Origin: Methylorubrum populi
GTDB lineage: Bacteria; Pseudomonadota; Alphaproteobacteria; Rhizobiales; Beijerinckiaceae
Length of the DNA stretch: 64,000 nucleotides
Assembly: GCA_036946625.1 (NCBI GenBank)
Contig: JAQIIU010000002.1
Span: 1,470,001 to 1,534,000, forward strand
Direction: 5' to 3'
Shown here: piece by piece, positions 9,152-18,300 of the stretch
How positions within the stretch are numbered: position 1 is the first letter of the stretch
Layout of the letters: every line of letters starts with the position of its first letter
Program-made: the position numbers and the translations under genes
Notes under the pieces: generated by a model
The model's input: the letters and a program-made list of their open reading frames with translations, nothing else
The model's database searches: none
Told to the model about the DNA's origin: nothing

Positions 9152-9613
9152 TCAGCCCTTGGTCTTTTTCGGATCCCGGTTGCCCGCCGCGCGGATCAGG
9201 CCGGCGAGCCCCGCCTCGATCACGACTTCCGCCGCCGCCGAGGGCGAGAACCAGCGCGCCTCCCGCTGCCCGCGTTCGGGAAACTTCTTGAGCTGCTTGC
9301 GCACTTCCAGCGGGAAGACCTTCACTTGGCAGAGCACCGCGTCGCGGTTCTTCAGGCGCTTCTCGTAGAGATAGAAGCCAAGGGGGCGCTTGCCGACATG
9401 GCCGACGATGCCGGCCTCCTCATAGGCCTCGCGCGCGGCTGCCTCGTAGGGCTTGCGCCCCTTCATCGGCCAACCCTTCGGGATGACCCAGCGCCGCGTC
9501 TCGCGCGAGGTGACGAGCAGGATCTCCGTGCCGCCCTCCGGCGTCCGGCGCATCGGCAGCACGCCGACCTGGGGCCGCGCTTCGCGGCTGATCTCGATCG
9601 GCCCGGCCGTCAT
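9152..9613 (-). CDS. Nudix hydrolase (diphosphoinositol-polyphosphate-phosphohydrolase-like)
   Basis: About 153 residues. The Nudix box is present as GWPMKGRKPYEAAAREAYEE followed by AGI, giving REAYEEAGI as the metal-binding core. The usual first glutamate of the box is replaced by an arginine, as often seen in this DIPP-like bacterial subgroup. PKGWPMKGR and FYLYEKRLKNRD are typical of that subgroup, which hydrolyses nucleoside or inositol diphosphate compounds. The ATG at 9613 gives MTAGPIEISREAR, a normal family start. It is tail-to-tail with the ABC ATPase, and the 3' ends are 3 bases apart. Confidence 0.85.
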   Translation of the reverse strand: MTAGPIEISREARPQVGVLPMRRTPEGGTEILLVTSRETRRWVIPKGWPMKGRKPYEAAAREAYEEAGIVGHVGKRPLGFYLYEKRLKNRDAVLCQVKVFPLEVRKQLKKFPERGQREARWFSPSAAAEVVIEAGLAGLIRAAGNRDPKKTKG

Positions 9614-9785
9614 CCTGCTGAAACGCCCCGCGGCCGGTGCAGTTCGCGCGCAGCTCCTGCCGCCGGGACGATCCCGCGCGAGCGAGGACGGGGACAGAGT
9701 TCCTTGAAGGCTGGATGACGGGAAAGCCCGTCGCCGTGACCGAGGCTGCCGCCGCATGCCGGCGCCGGGCGAGGGAATTCGCCGG

Positions 9786-9886
9786 AGCATCGTCCCGGAT
9801 ACCGGCTCCGGGACGATGCTCTCGATTCCTGATTTCGCATCGTCTTTTCCCGAAAGCCGGCAACCACCTTCGGGACGATGCTCTAG
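9786..9886 (-). repeat. Composite double-hairpin intergenic repeat, copy A
   Basis: Hairpin 1 has 13-bp perfect arms at 9787-9799 and 9807-9819 (GCATCGTCCCGGA and its complement). Hairpin 2 spans 9837-9881, with arms GCATCGTC...CCCGAA and TTCGGGACGATGC around AGCCGGCAACCACC. The same two-part arrangement occurs at 18301-18408 and 49797-49909. The hairpin-2 core resembles the palindromic intergenic repeats common in Rhizobiales genomes. Read on the minus strand the element begins TAGAGC. Confidence 0.75.
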
Positions 9887-9934
9887 CGGAACCGCAGACC
9901 GGTCCTCAATCGGAATTTAACCGGCAAACGAACT

Positions 9935-10399
9935 TCAGCCCGCCGCGCAGAGGTTCTCGATCAGAGCGTTGAGATCGGCTCGCATCGCCTGGATCTCGGG
10001 CTCGGACATGTTGAGCTGGCACATCACGGACTGGCGCACCGCAACAGCCTCGGCCCGCAGGGCGCGGCCCTGATCGGTCAGGGAAATCTCGACCTCGCGC
10101 TCGTCGGACTGGCGGCGGCTGCGGTTCAGCAGGCCGCCCGTCTCCAGCCGCTTGAGGACCGGCGTCAGCGTGCCGGAGTCGAGGCGCAGGCGCCGGCCGA
10201 TCTCGGAGACGGTGATGCCGTCGGCCTCCCACAGCACCAGCAGGACGAGATATTGCGGGTAGGTCAGCCCCATCCGCTCCAGCATCGGCCGATAGGATTT
10301 CGTCATCCGGTGGGCGGCGGCGTAGAGCGCGTAGCAGAGCTGATTGTCGAGCAGCAGGGGGTCCTTCAGCACCTCGGCTGTCTCATTGGGAGCATTCAC
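9935..10399 (-). CDS. ohrR: OhrR-type MarR-family organic-hydroperoxide-sensing repressor
   Basis: About 154 residues with a winged-helix MarR fold. The N-terminal LLLDNQLCYALYAAAHRMT carries the cysteine that OhrR proteins oxidise to sense organic peroxides. The two tyrosines that contact it (in KSYRPMLERMGLTYPQYLV) are also present. The recognition segment is VSEIGRRLRLDSGTLTPVLK, and the wing contains RRQSDEREVEI. OhrR normally represses the peroxidase gene ohr next to it, but no ohr gene is in this window. A second cysteine (VMCQLN) lies in the C-terminal half. Upstream DNA to 10610 holds a candidate operator and no other gene. Confidence 0.88.
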   Translation of the reverse strand: MNAPNETAEVLKDPLLLDNQLCYALYAAAHRMTKSYRPMLERMGLTYPQYLVLLVLWEADGITVSEIGRRLRLDSGTLTPVLKRLETGGLLNRSRRQSDEREVEISLTDQGRALRAEAVAVRQSVMCQLNMSEPEIQAMRADLNALIENLCAAG

Positions 10400-10526
10400 G
10401 GTTCAAAATCCTGCCGTTCGACAACGCCTTCCGGCCGGCCACGCCAGAAAACCGGGCGCGTGCATCCGGCGATCCCCACCCCGCCGCGCCCGGGCACGAT
10501 AACGGATGAAAGACGGCGAGACATAT

Positions 10527-10539
10527 GCACAATTGTCCC
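10527..10539. promoter_or_regulatory. Possible OhrR operator (ACAATTGT palindrome)
   Basis: GCACAATTGTCCC contains the palindrome ACAATTGT, similar to the TACAATT/AATTGTA half-sites recognised by OhrR in other bacteria. It lies about 130 bases upstream of the ohrR start, in the region that should carry the ohrR promoter. The match is short and unverified. Confidence 0.3.
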
Positions 10540-10610
10540 AGTGCCGGTTATCCCCGCGCTTTCGCCACCAGCGGTTCCGCGTTCCGTTCCTACACTCATT
10601 GCTGCAAAGC

Positions 10611-10633
10611 AAAAAGGCGGCCTCACGGCCGCC
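10611..10633 (-). terminator. Rho-independent terminator after rplQ
   Basis: Arms GGCGGCC (10616-10622) and GGCCGCC (10627-10633) flank a 4-base loop. On the minus strand a run of five T follows (10615-10611). It sits 55 bases after the rplQ stop and ends the alpha operon. Confidence 0.85.
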
Positions 10634-10688
10634 TCTTGCGTCGATCGGTCGATTGTCATGCTCGCCGCACACCGCGGCGGGAACCGCC

Positions 10689-11105
10689 TCAGGCGGCGTC
10701 GGCGGTCTCGACCGAGGTCGGGCCGGAATCCTTGCCGCGGGCGTCGACGTCGCGGTCCACGAACTCGATCACGGCGAGGGGGGCGTTGTCGCCGTAGCGG
10801 AAGCCCGCCTTCATGATGCGGCAATAGCCGCCCGGCCGCGACTGGTAGCGCGGGCCCAGCACCGTGAAGAGCTTCCTGACCATGTCCGCGTCGCGGATCT
10901 GGGCCATGGCGAGGCGGCGGGCATGGACGCTGTCGGTGCGGCCGAGCGAGATCAGTTTCTCGACGACCGGACGCAGATCCTTGGCCTTCGGCAGGGTGGT
11001 GACGATCTGCTCGTGCTTGATCAGCGCGGCGGACATGTTGGCGAACATCGCCTTGCGATGCTCGGCGGTGCGGTTGAAGCGGCGGCCGCGATAGGCGTGA
11101 CGCAT
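10689..11105 (-). CDS. rplQ: 50S ribosomal protein L17
   Basis: 138 residues beginning [20 protein letters not shown], the standard L17 N-terminus. L17 sits near the exit-tunnel region of the large subunit. This is the last gene of the alpha operon, followed by a strong terminator. The gap to rpoA is unusually long (225 bases) and contains no gene. The C-terminus after [14 protein letters not shown] is a short extension rich in acidic residues. Confidence 0.97.
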   Translation of the reverse strand: MRHAYRGRRFNRTAEHRKAMFANMSAALIKHEQIVTTLPKAKDLRPVVEKLISLGRTDSVHARRLAMAQIRDADMVRKLFTVLGPRYQSRPGGYCRIMKAGFRYGDNAPLAVIEFVDRDVDARGKDSGPTSVETADAA

Positions 11106-11330
11106 GTTTTGGCCCTTTCCTTTGTCCTGCGGCCGCCGTGCCAAGGGCCGACCGGTGCCGCGCGTTGCGGCTCTTCGTTTCCGCGTAACCCAGCGGCGGG
11201 ATTCCTTTTGGAGTGCCCCCGGCTTCGCTGGGGCGGGAGTTCGAGCCGGCCCTTCAGGCGCCGGATCGGATCGGCCAAACAAGCGGCGCCGTGCAGCGCC
11301 GCCCAATCAAGCCCGAGGCGGCTTCGCCTC

Positions 11331-12350
11331 TCAGTAATGCTCCTCGAAGCGCTTGGCGAGATCCTCGATGTTCTCCGGCGGCCAGCCGGGAACGTCCATG
11401 CCGAGGTGCAGGCCCATGCCGGCGAGCACTTCCTTGATCTCGTTGAGCGACTTGCGGCCGAAATTCGGGGTGCGCAGCATCTCGCCCTCCGACTTCTGGA
11501 TCAGGTCGCCGATATAGACGATGTTGTCGTTCTTCAGGCAGTTCGCCGAACGGACCGACAGTTCGAGCTCGTCCACCTTCTTGAGCAGGGCCGGGTTGAA
11601 GGGGAGCTGCGGCGCGAGCGGCGCGGCCTCCTCCTTGCGGGGCTCCTCGAAGTTCACGAAGACCTGGAGCTGGTCCTGGATGATGCGGGCGGCGTAGGCC
11701 AGCGCATCCTCCGGCGACACCGCGCCGTTGGTCTCGACCGTCATGGTCAGCTTGTCCTTGTCGAGATCCTGGCCCTCGCGGGTGGTCTCGACGCGGTAGC
11801 TGACCTTGGTCACCGGCGAGTAGAGCGCGTCGACCGGGATCAGGCCGATCGGCGCGTCCTCGGGGCGGTTGCGCTCGGCCGGGACGTAGCCCTTGCCGGT
11901 GGCGACCGTGAACTCCATGCGGATCTCGGCCCCGTCGTCGAGGGTGCAGATCACGAGATCGGGATTCAGGATCTGGATGTCGCCGACGGCGCCGATGTCG
12001 CCGGCCGTGACGAGGCCGGGGCCGGTCTTGCGCAGGGTCATGCGCTTCGGCGTGTCGGTCTGCGAGCGCAGCGCGATGGTCTTGATGTTGAGGACGATGT
12101 CGGTGACGTCCTCGCGCACGCCGGGGATCGAGGAGAACTCGTGCAGCACGCCGTCGATCTGCACCGAGGTGACCGCGGCGCCCTGAAGCGAGGAGAGCAG
12201 CACGCGGCGCAAGGAGTTGCCGAGCGTCGTGCCGAAGCCGCGCTCCAGCGGCTCGGCGACGACGGTGGCGACCCGCTTGGGATCGTCGCCGGCGGACACC
12301 TGCAGCTTGTTCGGCTTGATGAGCTCTTGCCAGTTCTTCTGAATGACCAC
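11331..12350 (-). CDS. rpoA: DNA-directed RNA polymerase subunit alpha
   Basis: 339 residues, the usual alphaproteobacterial length. It carries the N-terminal dimerisation domain ([20 protein letters not shown]) and the C-terminal DNA/activator-binding domain ([20 protein letters not shown] followed by [14 protein letters not shown]). A GTG at 12350 is chosen as start ([11 protein letters not shown]) because AGGTAGG lies at ribosome-binding distance. Longer in-frame extensions lack this. The gene is separated from its usual neighbour rpsK by an MBL-fold gene. Confidence 0.97.
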   Translation of the reverse strand: MVIQKNWQELIKPNKLQVSAGDDPKRVATVVAEPLERGFGTTLGNSLRRVLLSSLQGAAVTSVQIDGVLHEFSSIPGVREDVTDIVLNIKTIALRSQTDTPKRMTLRKTGPGLVTAGDIGAVGDIQILNPDLVICTLDDGAEIRMEFTVATGKGYVPAERNRPEDAPIGLIPVDALYSPVTKVSYRVETTREGQDLDKDKLTMTVETNGAVSPEDALAYAARIIQDQLQVFVNFEEPRKEEAAPLAPQLPFNPALLKKVDELELSVRSANCLKNDNIVYIGDLIQKSEGEMLRTPNFGRKSLNEIKEVLAGMGLHLGMDVPGWPPENIEDLAKRFEEHY

Positions 12351-12446
12351 GGTCCTACCTCTTGCCAAACCCGCGCCGCCGGCGTCCCGGACAGCGCTTC
12401 GGCCGGCCCTTGAGCGCTGCGAAAGCGCCCGGACCGGTCCCAAAAA

Positions 12447-13328
12447 TCACGGCTGTTCGCCGGCCACCCAGAGGGCGGGGACGAAGCTGTAGCCCGCGCC
12501 GTCGCGAGCCACGGACCCGAGCGCCGGGAACTCCAGGTGCGAGCCGGCGATGAAGGTCTTCTCCGTCGCCACCTCGTCGAGCACGCGCTTGCGGGTGGCC
12601 CGCGCCCGATCCCCGTCCACGTCGAAGGCGACGCCCGCCTCCGGCTGCTTGAACTGGATCGCCGGCATATGCACCACGTCGGTCCACATCAGCAGGGACT
12701 TGTCCCCCGACACGATCCGCATGCCGCAATGGCCCGGCGTGTGACCGGGCAGCGGGACGGCGGTGATGCCGGGCACCAGTTCGCCGCCCTCGTGCCTGCG
12801 CAGCCGCGCACCGTAGGGTGCGACCGCCTTGCGGGCGTTCTCGAAATACGGCTTCGCCTCGTCCGGCGCCCGGGAGAGCGCCTCGTCGGGAAGCCAGTGC
12901 GCGGCTTCCGTGGCATGCACCACGAGCTCCGCGTTCGGAAAGGCCGCGCCGCCATCCGGCTTCACCAGCCCGCCCGCATGGTCGGGATGAAGGTGGGTGA
13001 GGAGCACGGTTTCGATCTCTTCCGGCTTGACGCCGGCCAGGGCGAGGGCCGCGGGCACCTGGCCCATGGTGGCGGGGCCGAAATGGCCGTAGCCCGAATC
13101 GATCAGCACCGGCTTGCGGCCGGCGCCGGTGACGAGGAAGGCGTTCAGCGTGACGACCGGCGCCTCGGGGCGGAAGCCCGCACGCTGGAGCGCGCCGGCC
13201 TCCTCCTTGGAGATGCCCGTGACGAGATCGAGAGAGCCCTGAAACCAGCCGTCGTTGAGCGCGGTGACCGTGAGGTCGCCGAGGTTCCAACGCAGCGCGC
13301 CGGGAAGGGGCTTCGATCCGTCCGCCAT
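12447..13328 (-). CDS. MBL-fold hydrolase, methyl-parathion-hydrolase/lactonase-like
   Basis: 293 residues of the metallo-beta-lactamase fold. The dinuclear metal site is visible: HLHPDH (near residue 110), LPGHTPGH, and the aspartate and histidine of MWTDVVHMPAIQF. The C-terminal part (SHLEFPALGSVARDGAGYSFVP) and the DEAKPYFENARKAV helix match the methyl parathion hydrolase/lactonase-like group, which hydrolyses esters and lactones. No signal peptide is present, so the enzyme is cytosolic. It lies between rpsK (35 bases upstream) and rpoA (96 bases downstream), in the same direction. It is therefore almost certainly co-transcribed with the alpha operon, although nothing in the sequence links it to translation. 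The true substrate is unknown. Confidence 0.85.
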   Translation of the reverse strand: MADGSKPLPGALRWNLGDLTVTALNDGWFQGSLDLVTGISKEEAGALQRAGFRPEAPVVTLNAFLVTGAGRKPVLIDSGYGHFGPATMGQVPAALALAGVKPEEIETVLLTHLHPDHAGGLVKPDGGAAFPNAELVVHATEAAHWLPDEALSRAPDEAKPYFENARKAVAPYGARLRRHEGGELVPGITAVPLPGHTPGHCGMRIVSGDKSLLMWTDVVHMPAIQFKQPEAGVAFDVDGDRARATRKRVLDEVATEKTFIAGSHLEFPALGSVARDGAGYSFVPALWVAGEQP

Positions 13329-13363
13329 GGGCTTCTCCGTTCGAGGGGCTCCGGTTCGTCCGA

Positions 13364-13753
13364 TCAGACGCGACGGCGCTTGCGCGGGCGGCAGCCGTTG
13401 TGCGGGATCGAGGTGACGTCGCGGATCGAGGTCACGGTGAAGCCGGCGGCCTGAAGTGCGCGCAGGGCCGACTCACGGCCCGAACCGGGACCGGACACCT
13501 CGACCTCGAGGGTGCGCATGCCGTGCTCGGACGCCTTGCGGCCGGCATCCTCGGCGGCGACCTGGGCGGCGTAGGGGGTCGACTTGCGCGAACCCTTGAA
13601 GCCCATCGCGCCGGCCGACGACCACGAGATCGTGTTGCCCTGCGCGTCGGTGATGGTGATCATCGTGTTGTTGAACGAGGCGTTCACGTGCGCCACGCCG
13701 GAGACGATGTTCTTGCGTTCGCGGCGGCGGACGCGGGTCGGTTCCTTGGCCAT
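13364..13753 (-). CDS. rpsK: 30S ribosomal protein S11
   Basis: 129 residues, usual length. Conserved blocks include [20 protein letters not shown], the [20 protein letters not shown] segment and the C-terminal [14 protein letters not shown]11 lies on the platform of the small subunit near the Shine-Dalgarno helix. It is preceded by rpsM with a 169-base gap and followed by the inserted MBL gene rather than by rpsD or rpoA. Confidence 0.97.
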   Translation of the reverse strand: MAKEPTRVRRRERKNIVSGVAHVNASFNNTMITITDAQGNTISWSSAGAMGFKGSRKSTPYAAQVAAEDAGRKASEHGMRTLEVEVSGPGSGRESALRALQAAGFTVTSIRDVTSIPHNGCRPRKRRRV

Positions 13754-13922
13754 TTTTTCGCTTTCGTCCTTCAGTCACGCCCGTACTTCCAGGCGCTCGG
13801 GATTCTTTTGTCACTTGGGCACGGCTGCCTTGCAGATCCGCCCCGTTCAACCACCCACGCCGAGGGACACCCGGCGCGACGGAAAGAAGGCCGAGCGAAG
13901 CCGGCCTTCCAATGCCAAGAAA

Positions 13923-14291
13923 TTACTTCTTCTTGCCGGCGATCGGCTTCGCCTTGCCCTTGCGGGTGCGGGCGTTGGTGTGGGTGCGCTGGCCGCGGAC
14001 CGGGAGCTGCTTGCGGTGACGCAGGCCGCGGTAGCAGCCGAGATCCATCAGGCGCTTGATGTTCATCGAGACTTCGCGACGCAGGTCGCCCTCGACGATG
14101 TAGTCGCGGTCGATGGTCTCGCGGATCTGGAGCACCTCGGCGTCGGTGAGCTGGTTCACGCGGCGCTCGGCCGGGATGCCGACCTTCCCGGTGATCTCCT
14201 CGGCCTTCTTCGGGCCGATGCCGTGGATGTACTGGAGCGCGATGACGACGCGCTTGGCGGTCGGGATGTTGACGCCTGCGATACGGGCCAA
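13923..14291 (-). CDS. rpsM: 30S ribosomal protein S13
   Basis: 122 residues starting [20 protein letters not shown] and ending in the basic tail rich in K and R that contacts P-site tRNA. The [20 protein letters not shown] block is diagnostic. It opens the alpha part of the cluster. The 412-base gap and the terminator after adk suggest rpsM has its own promoter. Confidence 0.97.
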   Translation of the reverse strand: MARIAGVNIPTAKRVVIALQYIHGIGPKKAEEITGKVGIPAERRVNQLTDAEVLQIRETIDRDYIVEGDLRREVSMNIKRLMDLGCYRGLRHRKQLPVRGQRTHTNARTRKGKAKPIAGKKK

Positions 14292-14648
14292 GATGATCTC
14301 TCCATGGGGCGGGCCGCAGGCCCGCCGTCACACAAGGATAAGCGCGCGTCCGGTGGAGGCCGGCCCCTGCGCGCTCGCCCGAAACGACAAATCGGCCCGC
14401 AAGCGTCCTCCGTGAGGCGCCCTCGGACCACATCCCGCTTGGACGAAGGGGGCCCGCCTAGCGCGGGCCGGCCTCTTTGTCAACGCCCTGTTGACCGGAT
14501 CGGCGGCGGGGAAGGACGCGGTTGCTCCGGGCACCCGCGCGCCGCTGGATGGCTTCGCTTCGCTCGCCATGACGGAGAGGCAGGCCCACACCGTCCATTG
14601 CGAGGCGAAGCCGAAGCCATCCGGCATCGCGCTCATCGCCTCAACAAC
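14292..14648. other. Intergenic region between rpsM and the adk terminator
   Basis: No gene is seen. The region must hold the promoter of the rpsM-rpsK-MBL-rpoA-rplQ unit on the minus strand. It also contains two inverted copies of a short motif: GGATGGCTTCGCTTCG near 14546, and its approximate complement CGAAGCCGAAGCCATCC near 14606. Confidence 0.45.
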
Positions 14649-14680
14649 AAAGCCCGCCCCGTTCGAACGAGGCGGGCTTT
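14649..14680 (-). terminator. Rho-independent terminator after adk
   Basis: AAAGCCCGCC at 14649-14658 pairs with GGCGGGCTTT at 14671-14680, and the loop is itself palindromic (CGTTCGAACG). On the minus strand the hairpin is followed by GTTGTTG. It lies 24 bases after the adk stop and marks the end of the spc-type operon. Confidence 0.8.
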
Positions 14681-14703
14681 CTGAAAAGTGGCGGCAGGGC
14701 CGA

Positions 14704-15306
14704 TCAGGAGGCCGCGGTTGCGCGAAAACCGTCGAGCAGGCCGGTGACCTCGCCCGTCACCGCGTCGATCGGCTTCATGCCGTCGAGCCGCTTCAGCAGG
14801 CCGGTGCCGGCATAGTAATCGGAGAGCGGCGCGGTCTGGGTCTTGTAGGCCTCGAGCCGGGCCTTGAAGACCTCCGGCGTATCGTCCTTGCGCACCGGAA
14901 GCCCCTTGGCCGCGGTCTCCTCGGCGCGCTTGGCGATGCGGCCGACGAGTGCGTTCTCGTCGACGACGAACTCCACCACCGCGTCGAGGGCGATGCCCTT
15001 CTGACCGAGCATCGCGTCCAGAGCCTTGGCCTGCTCGACCGTGCGCGGGAAGCCGTCGAGGATGAAGCCGTTCCTGGCGTCGGCTTCTTCGATGCGATCG
15101 GCGACGATGCCGACCACGACCGCGTCCGGCACGAGGCCGCCGCTCTCCATGATCGACTTCGCTTCGAGACCCACCGGCGTCCCGGCGGCGACCGCCGCGC
15201 GCAGCATGTCACCCGTCGACAATTGCGGAATGCGATAGCGCTCCACGATGCGCTCGGACTGCGTGCCCTTCCCCGCCCCCGGCGGTCCGAGCAGAATGAT
15301 CCGCAT
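14704..15306 (-). CDS. adk: Adenylate kinase
   Basis: 200 residues. The P-loop is [10 protein letters not shown] at residues 7-16, the AMP-binding segment is [10 protein letters not shown], and the [13 protein letters not shown] motif is present. The LID region is short and lacks the four zinc cysteines found in Gram-positive enzymes. It interconverts ATP, AMP and ADP in the cytosol. Its place directly after secY is conserved in many bacteria. A strong terminator follows. Confidence 0.96.
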   Translation of the reverse strand: MRIILLGPPGAGKGTQSERIVERYRIPQLSTGDMLRAAVAAGTPVGLEAKSIMESGGLVPDAVVVGIVADRIEEADARNGFILDGFPRTVEQAKALDAMLGQKGIALDAVVEFVVDENALVGRIAKRAEETAAKGLPVRKDDTPEVFKARLEAYKTQTAPLSDYYAGTGLLKRLDGMKPIDAVTGEVTGLLDGFRATAAS

Positions 15307-15451
15307 AACGTCTCCCCATCCTAAAAGGCCCGGCGCCGGGCTCGTTCTTCATGGGCGGCGCCAGCCAGTCCCAGGCCGCGCCATCGTCACATCTCAGTTG
15401 ATGCGCAATTCCGGCGCGCGCGTCCACCGAACCTTTGGCGAAGGCGCCGGT

Positions 15452-16795
15452 TCAGCGGCGCCGCGTCGTGGAGGCGCCCCGGAGCTTGGCCTTCTTCACC
15501 AGCCCCTCGTACTGGTGCGCCATCAGGTGCCCGTGGATCTGCGCCACCGTGTCCATGGTGACCGAGACCACGATCAGGAGCGAGGTGCCGCCGAAGCCGA
15601 GCGCGGTCGAGGTGTAGGACGCCACGATCTCGGGCACGAGGCAGACGAAGGTGAGGTAGGCCGCACCGATCACCGTGATGCGGGTCAGCACCTTGTCGAT
15701 GAAGGCCGCCGTGCGCTCGCCGGGGCGGATGCCGGGAATGAAGCCGCCCTGCTTCTTCAGGTTGTCGGCGGTCTCCTGCGGATTGAAGACGACCGCGGTG
15801 TAGAAGAACGTGAAGAAGATGATCAGCGCGGCGTAGGCCACCATGTAGAGCGGTCGCCCGTGGCCGAGATAGGCCGTCAGGGTGCCGAGGAAGCCGGTCG
15901 AGCCCTGGCTGGCCGAGAAGCTCGCCACCGTGGTCGGCAGCAGCAGCAGCGAGGAGGCGAAGATCGGCGGGATCACGCCCGAGGTGTTGAGCTTGAGCGG
16001 CAGGAACGAGGACTGGCCCTCGTACATGCGGTTGCCGACCTGGCGCTTCGGGTAGTTGATCAGGAGCCGGCGCTGGGCGCGCTCCATGAACACGATGAAG
16101 TAGATCAGCGCGACCGCCGCGACCGCGGCGCCGAGCAGGATGGCGGGCGAGAGCGCGCCGGTGCGGGTCAGTTCGAGCGCACCGAAGATCGAGGCCGGCA
16201 GGTGGGCGACGATGCCTGCGAAGATGATCAGGGAGGAGCCGTTGCCGATGCCGCGGGATGTGATCTGCTCGCCGATCCACATCAGGAACAGCGTGCCGCC
16301 GGTCAGCGTGATCACGGTCGAGAGGATGAAGAACGGACCCGGGTTGATGACCGCGTTCGAGCCCTGGAGGCCGAAGGCGATGCCCCAGGACTGGACCAGC
16401 GCCAGCACCACCGTGAGGTAGCGGGTGTACTGGTTGATGACCTTGCGGCCCGATTCGCCCTCCTTCTTCAGCGCCTCCAGGCTCGGCACCACCGAGGTGA
16501 GGAGCTGAACGATGATCGAGGCCGAGATGTAGGGCATGATGTTGAGCGCGAAGACCGCCATGCGCTCGACCGCCCCGCCCGAGAACATGTTGAACATGCC
16601 GAGCACGCCGCCGGCCTGGTTCTGGAAGTTGCGCGCGAACTGCTCCGGATCGATGCCGGGAATCGGGATGTAGGTGCCGAGCCGGAACACGATGAGCGCG
16701 CCCAGGGTGAACCAGATGCGCTTCTTGAGCTCGTCGGCCTTGGCGATGGCGCCGAAGTTCAGGTTGGCGGCAAGCTGCTCGGCGGCTGAGGCCAT
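15452..16795 (-). CDS. secY: Preprotein translocase subunit SecY
   Basis: 447 residues with about ten transmembrane helices, forming the protein-conducting channel of the Sec translocon. The start MASAAEQLAANLNFGAIAKA and the plug-region segment FNMFSGGAVERMAVFALNIM are typical for Rhizobiales. The cytoplasmic-loop block containing ERAQRRLLINYPKRQVG binds ribosome and SecA. It is 114 bases from rplO and 145 bases from adk, all in one direction. Confidence 0.97.
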   Translation of the reverse strand: MASAAEQLAANLNFGAIAKADELKKRIWFTLGALIVFRLGTYIPIPGIDPEQFARNFQNQAGGVLGMFNMFSGGAVERMAVFALNIMPYISASIIVQLLTSVVPSLEALKKEGESGRKVINQYTRYLTVVLALVQSWGIAFGLQGSNAVINPGPFFILSTVITLTGGTLFLMWIGEQITSRGIGNGSSLIIFAGIVAHLPASIFGALELTRTGALSPAILLGAAVAAVALIYFIVFMERAQRRLLINYPKRQVGNRMYEGQSSFLPLKLNTSGVIPPIFASSLLLLPTTVASFSASQGSTGFLGTLTAYLGHGRPLYMVAYAALIIFFTFFYTAVVFNPQETADNLKKQGGFIPGIRPGERTAAFIDKVLTRITVIGAAYLTFVCLVPEIVASYTSTALGFGGTSLLIVVSVTMDTVAQIHGHLMAHQYEGLVKKAKLRGASTTRRR

Positions 16796-16909
16796 GTCTC
16801 GTATCCCAGGAATTGCCGTCGGGACGCGCTTCGAACGGTCCCTGAAAGCGGAAGCGGCGGCCGCGTGCGAGCACGGGCCGCCGCTTCGGCGTTCGACTTA
16901 ATGGCGGGC

Positions 16910-17419
16910 TCAGGCCGACGCAACCGCGCCTTCAGCCGCGCCGCGGTGTGCGACGCCGGCAGCGAACACGGTGGTCACCGAACCGCCGGCCTTCTCGACG
17001 GCCTCGACGGCCGACTTGGAGGCGCGGGTCACCTCGAAGGTGAGCCTGGCGGTCAGCTCGCCGACGCCGAGCAGCTTCACGCCGTCCCGGGCGCGGGCGA
17101 TGATGCCGGCCTTGACCAGGGCATCGACCGTCACGGGCGCGTTGGCGTCGAGCCTGCCGGCATCCACCGCCTGCTGGACGCGACCGAGGTTCACCTCGTT
17201 CAGGTCGTGGGCGTGGATGTTGTTGAAGCCGCGCTTGGGCAGGCGACGATGCAGCGGCATCTGACCGCCCTCGAAGCCCTTGATGGACACGCCGGTGCGG
17301 GCCTTCTGACCCTTCACGCCGCGGCCCGCGGTCTTGCCCTTGCCGGAGCCGATGCCCCGGCCGACGCGCATGCGGGCCTTGGTGGCCCCTTCGTTGTCGC
17401 GGATCTCGTTGAGCTTCAT
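16910..17419 (-). CDS. rplO: 50S ribosomal protein L15
   Basis: 169 residues with the standard start [20 protein letters not shown]. The glycine-rich basic extension ([20 protein letters not shown]) threads into 23S rRNA. An Ala/Val-rich tail of about 20 residues extends past the E. coli end. It is 13 bases from rpmD. Confidence 0.97.
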   Translation of the reverse strand: MKLNEIRDNEGATKARMRVGRGIGSGKGKTAGRGVKGQKARTGVSIKGFEGGQMPLHRRLPKRGFNNIHAHDLNEVNLGRVQQAVDAGRLDANAPVTVDALVKAGIIARARDGVKLLGVGELTARLTFEVTRASKSAVEAVEKAGGSVTTVFAAGVAHRGAAEGAVASA

Positions 17420-17432
17420 GGGTAAGCCCTCC

Positions 17433-17627
17433 TCACGCCGCGGCGTCGTCGAGGACGCGCACGAGGTGCGCGACCTTGCGGATCATGCCGCGGACCGAGG
17501 GAGTGTCCTCCAGCTCGGAAACGCGGTGCAGCTTGTTCAGCTTGAGGCCGATCAGCGTCGCGCGCTGGGAAGCCTCGCGGCGGATCGGCGAGCCGATCTG
17601 CTCGATGCGGACAGTCTTGGTTGCCAT
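17433..17627 (-). CDS. rpmD: 50S ribosomal protein L30
   Basis: 64 residues, bacterial short form of L30, with [20 protein letters not shown] and the [20 protein letters not shown] block. It lies between rpsE (12 bases) and rplO (13 bases) as in most bacteria. Confidence 0.96.
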   Translation of the reverse strand: MATKTVRIEQIGSPIRREASQRATLIGLKLNKLHRVSELEDTPSVRGMIRKVAHLVRVLDDAAA

Positions 17628-17639
17628 GCCGCCCTCCCC

Positions 17640-18218
17640 TTACGCGACGGCCGCTTCGGAGGTGTCGGCCGGGTCGGCGTCACGGCGACGGGCCTGGAGG
17701 GCCGACACCTTGAGACCGCGACGGGCCGCGACCGAGCGCGGGCTGTCCTCGTTCTTGAGCGCGTCGAAGGTGGCGCGCACGAGGTTGTAGGGGTTGGACG
17801 AGCCGAGCGACTTGGCGACGACGTCCTGCATGCCGAGCGTCTCGAACACGGCGCGCATCGGGCCGCCGGCGATGATGCCCGTGCCCTGCGGGGCCGCGCG
17901 CAGAATCACCTTGCCGGCGCCGTGGCGGCCGTTGACGTCGTGATGCAGGGTCCGGCCCTCGCGCAGGCTGACCCGGATCAGGCCGCGCTTGGCGGCCTCG
18001 GTCGCCTTGCGGATCGCCTCCGGCACCTCACGGGCCTTGCCGTGGCCGAAGCCGACGCGGCCCTTCTGGTCGCCGACGACGACGAGCGCCGCGAAGCCGA
18101 AACGACGGCCACCCTTCACCACCTTGGCGACGCGGTTGATGTGGACGAGCTTGTCCACGAACTCGCTGTCGCGCTCCTCGCGGTCGTCGCGGCGACGACC
18201 CTCGCGTTCACGTGCCAT
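17640..18218 (-). CDS. rpsE: 30S ribosomal protein S5
   Basis: 192 residues, longer than the E. coli protein (167) because of an N-terminal [10 protein letters not shown] extension and a C-terminal acidic tail. The core motif [17 protein letters not shown] shapes the decoding site and mRNA entry. The gap to rplR is 187 bases and is filled by a double-hairpin repeat, which is unusual for this position. Confidence 0.97.
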   Translation of the reverse strand: MAREREGRRRDDREERDSEFVDKLVHINRVAKVVKGGRRFGFAALVVVGDQKGRVGFGHGKAREVPEAIRKATEAAKRGLIRVSLREGRTLHHDVNGRHGAGKVILRAAPQGTGIIAGGPMRAVFETLGMQDVVAKSLGSSNPYNLVRATFDALKNEDSPRSVAARRGLKVSALQARRRDADPADTSEAAVA

Positions 18219-18300
18219 TTGTTTTCCACTTCATCTCACTGGCGCGGGCCCGAAGACCCGCTCGCTCGATATCTCCCCTCCCGCAAGGGGAGGAGAGCGT

